From: Endothia cerciana
Taxonomy: Eukaryota; Ascomycota; Sordariomycetes; Diaporthales; Cryphonectriaceae
DNA length: 64,000 nt
Direction of reading: 5' to 3'
NCBI GenBank assembly: GCA_026119935.1
Contig: JALRMH010000019.1
Coordinates: forward strand, 62,001 to 126,000
The notes beneath the pieces were generated by a model, which worked only from the letters and a program-made list of their open reading frames with translations, was not told the origin of the DNA and did not search any database. Both the position numbers and the translations under genes were made by a program. Of this stretch, positions 58,456 through 64,000 are shown in pieces. Each line of letters opens with the position of its first letter. Position 1 is the stretch's first letter.

Positions 58456-61400
58456 CTACTCGTCATCGGAAGCATCCCCCATACTGACATCCGCACCTCC
58501 AGCCGCCTCCCTATTACCCTCCGGAGACTTCGCAGGAGTCTCGTCGTCTCCACCCTCATCCTCATCATCACTCTCCAGCACGCGACCCCTCCTTGCTCTC
58601 GGCCTCCTCTGCATCGCCTCATCCTCATCGTCATTACCCCGAGCAGCAGGAGAGGCAGACTGGTCAACTTCCATGCGACCCGCTTCCTCCTCGTCGGAGT
58701 CCACCACTGGTGGGAGTGACGACAGTCGTGAGGCCGGAGAATCCTCCTTCGACGCCCGCCTGCCGCCAGCAGAGCTCTCGTCAGAACTGTTGACATACTC
58801 TGCGCTCTTATACTTGCTGTTCTCCTTCGTGGTGAGGCGGCGCTTCTTCTTGGGCTGACGCTCCTCGCGCTCCTCCTCCTCAGATTCGTCACCATCAGTC
58901 TCGACGTCCTTCTTCTTGCGGCTCGCGCGGCCCTTTCGACCACCATCACCGCCCTCACCCCTAGACCGCGGCGCAGGCTTGCGCTTTCGCTTGACACGCT
59001 CGCCCGTCTCGGTGTCGGTCGTCATTTCCGCCTCCAGGCGCTCGCGCTCCTCCTGAGCACGGCGTTCCGCTTGCTCCTTGTCTCGCGCGATGATTTCTTC
59101 GCGCTTTCTCCGAATCTCTTCCTGTCGCTTGCGCTCTTCCTCCTCGACCTTACGCTTCTCTTCCTCACGACGACGCATCTCGCTTTCTCGTGCTGCCTTG
59201 GCCGCCTGGATCTTTTCCTTATTCTGCTCCTCGTAGATCTGCTGCGCATCAATGGCTCGTTTCATCTGGTTGCGCATGGTGCCGCGGGCCATGGTTGCGC
59301 GCTGCTCGATGTCGTGTTTCGGGTAGGGGGGGTGAGGGCTGTTAGCCACCTCATCGAGCGCCTTGGTCGCGGCGTCCAAGCCCTCTGATGCTTCGAGGAG
59401 TTGTTCCAGCGTGCGATCAGCATCCTTCATCTTGTTTATGGTGTCGGCCAACTGGATCTGCACGAAAGCTACGTTGAACTTGAAATGCAACTGATCCGGG
59501 TTGATTTCCAGTGCCTGAAGCACATGTTAGCGAAAGCGTATCTTCTCGAAAGGTTCTAGATGTCTTACCTTCTTCGCGAACTCCAAGGCCTTGTAATAAG
59601 AGTTCAAATCTGGAATGCCCTGCTGGCTCTGACCCGAAGGAGCACTAGCTCTTCCCTTAGAAAGCCATGTGCGGCCCAGGCAGGACAGGATCATGGTGTC
59701 CTGAGATTTACCTTCCTTGGACAGGGCGATCTCGTAGCTTTCGATGGCCTTGGTGAACTGCCTCAGCTCAGCATAGGTATGACCGAGGTTGACGTAGATA
59801 TTCGCATCCTTGATCGTCTCGCGCACCTGGAGCAATATCCCCAAGGCAGTCCGATAGTCCTTCTTGTCTTCTGCAAGTGCGATAGCAATACCCTGAGCTG
59901 CGTACGCGTTGTGCGGATCCAATTGCAGCGCCTTATCGAAGAATTCCACTGCCTTGGTGTACTCTTTACTCCGGCGCTGTTTGTCCGCTTCTGTGTCTCG
60001 ACGCATCTCTCTCGCAAGCATGAGATGCATGTTACCCATGGCCACAAGCGCGTAACGGTCGTGTTTCTCGAGTTGCTGTAGGGTTTTCTTGTAGGTTCGG
60101 TACTCGTTGTCTTCATTCAAATTTTGTGGTCTCTTCTTGGTTGCGACCTTGGACAGGTACCAGCCATACAAAGACCTCACTTCCACATCGCCAGGTTGCT
60201 CAAGGTAAAGCTTTGAGATGGCTTCAGGTCCATCTTTGTTCGGGTTCTTGCGCAATTTGATGTATGCCAGACGAGTTCGAGCATCTGTATAGTCCTCGTG
60301 GCGCTTGAGAAGGCTCTCGTAGACGTCAACCGCCTTATCGGTAAGGCCTCTGGACTCATAACTTCGGCCGAGATTGAAACTGATAGTCGTGATGAGGGCG
60401 TCGATGTCCAGGTCCTCTTCTTCGCCGCTGTCATTCATCCGTATGCATGAGCTCAACGCCGCTTCGAACATCTCGCTCGCAACCTCGTGTCTGTCGGCAT
60501 GAGAGTGGAAGCAGCCGATGTTGTTTAAAAGCTGAGGGGACAGCAGTTTGCGGGAAGCAGCCTTCTTTTCACTCTCGTCCGTGATATCCGAGGGAATAGC
60601 ATCCTTGGGGATCTGGTCAAGCTCCATCTGCTCCACCTGTTGCAGGCATTGAAGGGCCTTCTCTGGAAATTCATTCTCGTAGAGCCTGGCGAGGTTCAGA
60701 AGCACTGACGCATCAGCAGCGATGTTCTTCTGTGGGTCCTTCCACGCAGCCCGGACGGCCTCCAACAGCGATATAGCATTCTTCGCCTCATTGGTCTTGT
60801 TCTCTTTAGCCGCGAGGGTCTCATTGTTGAATACCTCCTCCGCGTAGAGGGTCCCGAGAAGTGTCATGGTCTCGTGATTTCGAGCGTGTTGGCCATCACG
60901 CATCTTCTCTCTGGTATGAATTAGAATTTGTTTCGAAACTCTGAGTTCCTCATCCTCGATGCTCTCAAGGGTGCGGATGAGACACCGCGGAATGAAGGAA
61001 GGGCAACTTACAAATGGTATCTCGCGCCTGGGAGATCACTCCTGAGAACTAATAGCTGAGCCTGACCAAACTTGGCTGGCAGATAACCGTGCTGGTCTCC
61101 ACCTCGAGCATCATCAGCGCGCTGGTAGTGCTCGCTTGCGCGAGCTGCATTGCCAACCCAGTGCTCCTTGCGCGCCAGGAGATACCAGCCGTCACTGGCG
61201 ATTGCGTTCACATCGGTGTATTGGATTGCCTTATGGGCCAGGCGATCGACATTGTCGTATTTCTTGGTGGAGAGAAAGTGACCGGCGAAAGTGGCACAAG
61301 TCAGTGGCACGTCCTTGTCCAGCTTGAACGACTTCTGGGTGTACTCCGTGATTGCCTTCTTGTACAGACGGATGAATTCAGGACTGTTCGCTGGAACGTG

Positions 61401-62303
61401 TCCACTGCTGTCGATGTAGTAGAGGCCAAGAAGGATGTTGGCAATCTTGGAATCAGGGTTGATCTCCAAGCATCTCTCCCAAGCAGTCTTAGCATCGTCC
61501 TTGAATCCCAATTGCCAGAAGCAGCATCCGATGCCGATCCTCGGATCAGGATCAACCATCTCCGGCATGCGCTGCAGTACCTGCTGGTAGGCCGATAGTG
61601 CCTCCGGGTATTTGGCCATAGAGAACAAAGCCCTCGCCTTGCCCATGACAGCTAGCATATTCTTCCCCGACGAGACTCTGATGGCATCCTCGAAGGACTT
61701 GAGCGCGGATCGCAACAGCTCAGCCTTCTCAGAATCCACAGCGTTTCCCGACCTCGAGGGTCCTTGCAACGAGGCACGAAGCAGGTAGAGAACGCCGCGG
61801 GCCAGGAATAACGGTGGGAAAGTGGGATTTGTCCGTGAAGCCTCGTTGAGCATCGTTGTCGCTTGCTGTAAATAGAACTCTTTTGTCTTGGCCTCGGTAG
61901 CCGCCTGGCCCTCTGGCGGGACTCGAGGTGCCTCGCGGCTCTTCCACAGATATAACCAGCACAGACAGCTGATCATGCTCAGCTTCTCTCGTTGATTGAT
62001 CGTTTGCAGGGCGTTCCCGCGCATCAGGGTCTCGATCGCGTAGTCCACCTTCTTTTGCTTCGCATAAGCCAGCGCAACTGCCATCCAGTAAGTGCGAGCT
62101 GCACGCTCAGCTTCGAAAAGGTCGCAAAGGTCGGACGGATCGTCCAATAGATTCGTCAGATCGATCTCGACAGCTTCATCATCTTGGTCCCGCACGGGAA
62201 TGTCGAGGACGGGGGGAACATCAGAGAAACGTTTGCTCGTGTATGCGCCATTTGAAGTCCCGTTGACCCCGTTGGCGTGGCCATCGTACAGCGTCGAAGC
62301 CAT
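58456..62303 (-). CDS. CTR9: PAF1 complex subunit CTR9 (TPR protein)
   Basis: CTR9 is the scaffold of the PAF1 complex, which travels with RNA polymerase II and supports H2B ubiquitination and H3K4/K36 methylation. Exons are 62303-61012, 60910-59569 and 59514-58456, giving 1,230 residues, the usual length. The N-terminus contains DVPPVLDIPVRDQDDEAVEI, a family hallmark. Tandem TPR helices fill residues 60-930, for example ARGVLYLLRAS, FWQLGFKDDAKTAWERCLEI, FDKALQLDPHNAYAAQGIAI and NVAFVQIQLADTINKM. A long charged coiled coil follows (EEEKRKVEEEERKRQEEIRR), then an alternating basic and acidic tail ending MGDASDDE. Both introns are short with good branch points, and the first junction gives YHLEKMRDG. 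Localisation is nuclear. Confidence 0.96.
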
Positions 62304-63440
62304 GGTGGGCTAGAGAGGGTAGGTGTCTCGGGTGGGAGAAGCTCAAGTCCTCACGATGCGCACGTCCAAGGTCGTGCTCGGACCCAATATGAAGACGATG
62401 AAGATTCGGGCCAAGCCACTGAGGGCTGCCGTATGACTTCAGACTGCTGTGAAGCGGCGCGTAAGTCACCCTCTGCTGGGCCAACGTTCTGTCGCAGACC
62501 AACTCACCTTTCCAAACCAGACGGCTGCCACTTCACGACACGGTCATTTGTCGGACGATGGTGTCGAATTCCGCGCGAACACAGCTGATTGGAGGGACTG
62601 CGACTCTTTTTGCTGTGTGCGAAAGCTGAGATCGGCTTGTCCGCGCTCTGTAGCGAGAAGGTGTGGCGGAAGGTAGAGGTGAGGTGCAGGTGAGCTCGGC
62701 CGACTCGAACTTTAGTTGAGGCTGACAACGCGATGCGCCCACCCCTGTGGCAACAATTTAGGGGAGCAGGCCCTGCACATCTGCTAGTAGGCAAGGTCGC
62801 AAGCGCTAGGGTTAGGGGTTTTGGACCTCTCAGATCAACTAAACCGCTACTAAGGTTGTGGCCATTTGTTGATCGAACCAATGTTTCAAAAATGAAAGTT
62901 TGTCTCATATCATATAGAAAATAACAGTTGGTGAATTGAGTGAATTACTATTGAGATGTACATGCAGGACTTTATGCAGGAACAAGTATGAAATTACGGA
63001 GGCAACGTCCAGGCCAGGAACAGCCTGAGCCTGCATCTACAGGCCGGGGCCGTGGACGCAAGACTCCTTCTCATGAGAGTCCCCCTCCTCCGTGTTATTC
63101 GAACGCCTTCTGCAACTGTGTAGGAGTGACATGCAGCTGCTACCTCTGCGAGTCCAAAGTGACCTCTGTGGCTATCCGTCCTTTACCTGAGCGTATGACA
63201 GCAGGGCCTTGCTGGGCTGATAGTGGAGCTGCATGCGAAATCACTGTTGGTGTCGGGCACACCAGAATCTTGAAGTCAGAGGGTTCTGGACAATCCACAC
63301 GAGGTAATTGCCATGCAGCGAAGACTGGAGTATATTTGTACACGGCCGTATCTACATAGCTCGCCTGATCTTGTCTCCACATCGCCATTCCAGTTCGGTG
63401 CAATCCACTGATGTCTTGCTTAGGGTGAAGGTGCGCAGGC
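62304..63440. other. CTR9 promoter and intergenic region with telomere-type repeat
   Basis: About 1.1 kb. It contains the CTR9 upstream region and a degenerate telomere-type repeat at 62806-62824. A 123-codon frame at 62988-63359 (+) begins MKLRRQRPGQEQPEPAS and carries a Cys-rich stretch (CNCVGVTCSCYLC), but has no known domain and I leave it unassigned. Confidence 0.45.
62806..62824. repeat. Telomere-type repeat (TTAGGG/telobox)
   Basis: The + strand reads CTAGGGTTAGGGGTTTT, one perfect TTAGGG with flanking degenerate units. It is 500 bases upstream of the CTR9 start, at the opposite end of the window from the 1303-1325 repeat and in the opposite orientation. Confidence 0.55.
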
Positions 63441-63880
63441 CTAAACACCGTAAGTAAATTCTCTATACTTCTTCAGAAAGTAATAAGTGGCCAGTGATCC
63501 TGTCGCGAAAAGACCCAAAGGAACAGGTGCTCTCCAGTTGGTCTTGATGCACCTGCTCGTCGCGGCGCCAACGAGGGCAATACTGTTTCCCAGGGCCAGT
63601 TCGGACCCGTAGTCCTTGTTCTCCCGCAATAGGTAACCTAACAGACATAAGTCTCACATATAAAGGAACTTGGGATAACATAGATACTCACCAGCCACTC
63701 CATATGAAGCGCCGAGTCCGACGCCAGCAATGAGCGAGGGCTTTGAACCACCCTTCACGTACCCCATCGTCCCACCGACAGCCACTGTTAAACATCTCAG
63801 TACAGAATGACAGCATGATAGCAACCGTAATCTGACTTACAAAGGCCAGCGAGTGTGAATGCTGGATGATCGGCTCCCAT
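63441..63880 (-). CDS. TMH11: TMEM14-family small membrane protein
   Basis: This 109-residue protein belongs to the TMEM14 (UPF0136) family of inner-membrane or organelle proteins with four short helices; animal TMEM14C helps protoporphyrinogen move into mitochondria (family knowledge). Exons are 63880-63841, 63784-63692 and 63637-63441. The helices are HPAFTLAGLLAVGGTMGYV, KPSLIAGVGLGASYGVAGYL, LALGNSIALVGAATSRCIK and PVPLGLFATGSLATYYFLKK, rich in Gly and Ala as the family requires. The start at 63880 gives the expected MGADHPAF N-terminus. The introns are 56 and 54 bases. It is on the same strand as CTR9, about 1.1 kb upstream of it. Confidence 0.88.
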
Positions 63881-64000
63881 GTTGTGTTATCTGTCGTCCT
63901 GCCTTGATGTTCTGCTCGTAAGATCAAGAGTCACTTTGCTCGGAATGGCGAAATCATTGGTTTATCCCTGTCAGAGCACCCTTGTTCACCCGAGGAGCCT

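Noticed and set aside
62988..63359. A 123-codon Cys-containing + strand frame
   Set aside because: No recognised domain, promoter or splice context. Its Cys pattern does not match a known zinc site, so I did not call it as a gene.

Overview
This window looks like chromosomal DNA of a filamentous ascomycete (Pezizomycotina), most likely a Sordariomycete. Every confident gene has the compact split structure expected there: introns of about 50-190 bases with GTRNGT-type donors, CTRAC branch points and YAG acceptors. The products are fungal: an STE3/pre-1 pheromone receptor, ATG1, CTR9, fungal 5-aminolevulinate synthase, GPI10 and a SAC7-type RhoGAP. There is a split tRNA-Val(CAC) gene. There is no sign of bacterial or viral DNA, and I found no intact transposon, rRNA gene or CRISPR array.

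Layout from left to right. The window opens inside an MFS drug/amino-acid exporter (2-856, +). Next come a DUF4743-type Nudix hydrolase (1631-2818, +), HEM1 (3531-5487, -) and a 1,798-residue ATRX/ARIP4-like SNF2 ATPase (7267-12782, -). GSH2 (14558-16295, +) and a mitochondrial single-strand DNA-binding protein (16798-17365, -) converge, and between them lies an orphan exon-like fragment. The STE3-type receptor (18661-20596, +) converges on a CHORD-like zinc protein (21134-21902, -). After a gene-poor stretch comes a large serine-rich, C-terminally membrane-anchored protein (25832-29410, +). tRNA-Val (30940-31027, -) precedes an isocitrate lyase/PEP mutase-family enzyme (31729-32953, +), which converges on ATG1 (34031-37152, -).

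A second gene-poor stretch (37.2-42.8 kb) separates ATG1 from ornithine aminotransferase (42808-44487, -). Then come GPI10 (45595-47773, +), a Dal5/Tna1-type MFS permease (48072-49813, -), a third sparse stretch, a SAC7-like RhoGAP (52725-55516, -), CTR9 (58456-62303, -) and a small TMEM14-family membrane protein (63441-63880, -).

The genes do not form a biosynthetic cluster. They are housekeeping functions (heme, glutathione, mtDNA maintenance, autophagy, arginine catabolism, GPI anchors, Rho signalling, Pol II elongation) with a few accessory transporters. Exon-intron models were built by hand and checked for reading phase. The least certain points are the STE3 start, the first exon of the PEP mutase-family gene, and the start of the 48-49.8 kb permease.

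I saw no undescribed multi-gene system. The observations most worth following are a triplicated G10-ATACTGACGAA element about 60 bases upstream of the HEM1 start, a 25-copy GGCT repeat inside a GPI10 intron, a likely GC-AG intron in GSH2, orphan coding-like stretches at 16.37-16.56 kb and 29.77-30.6 kb, a repeated NYxVY peptide motif in the serine-rich protein, two short telomere-type repeats near the window ends, and frequent G/C homopolymers of 10-14 bases.
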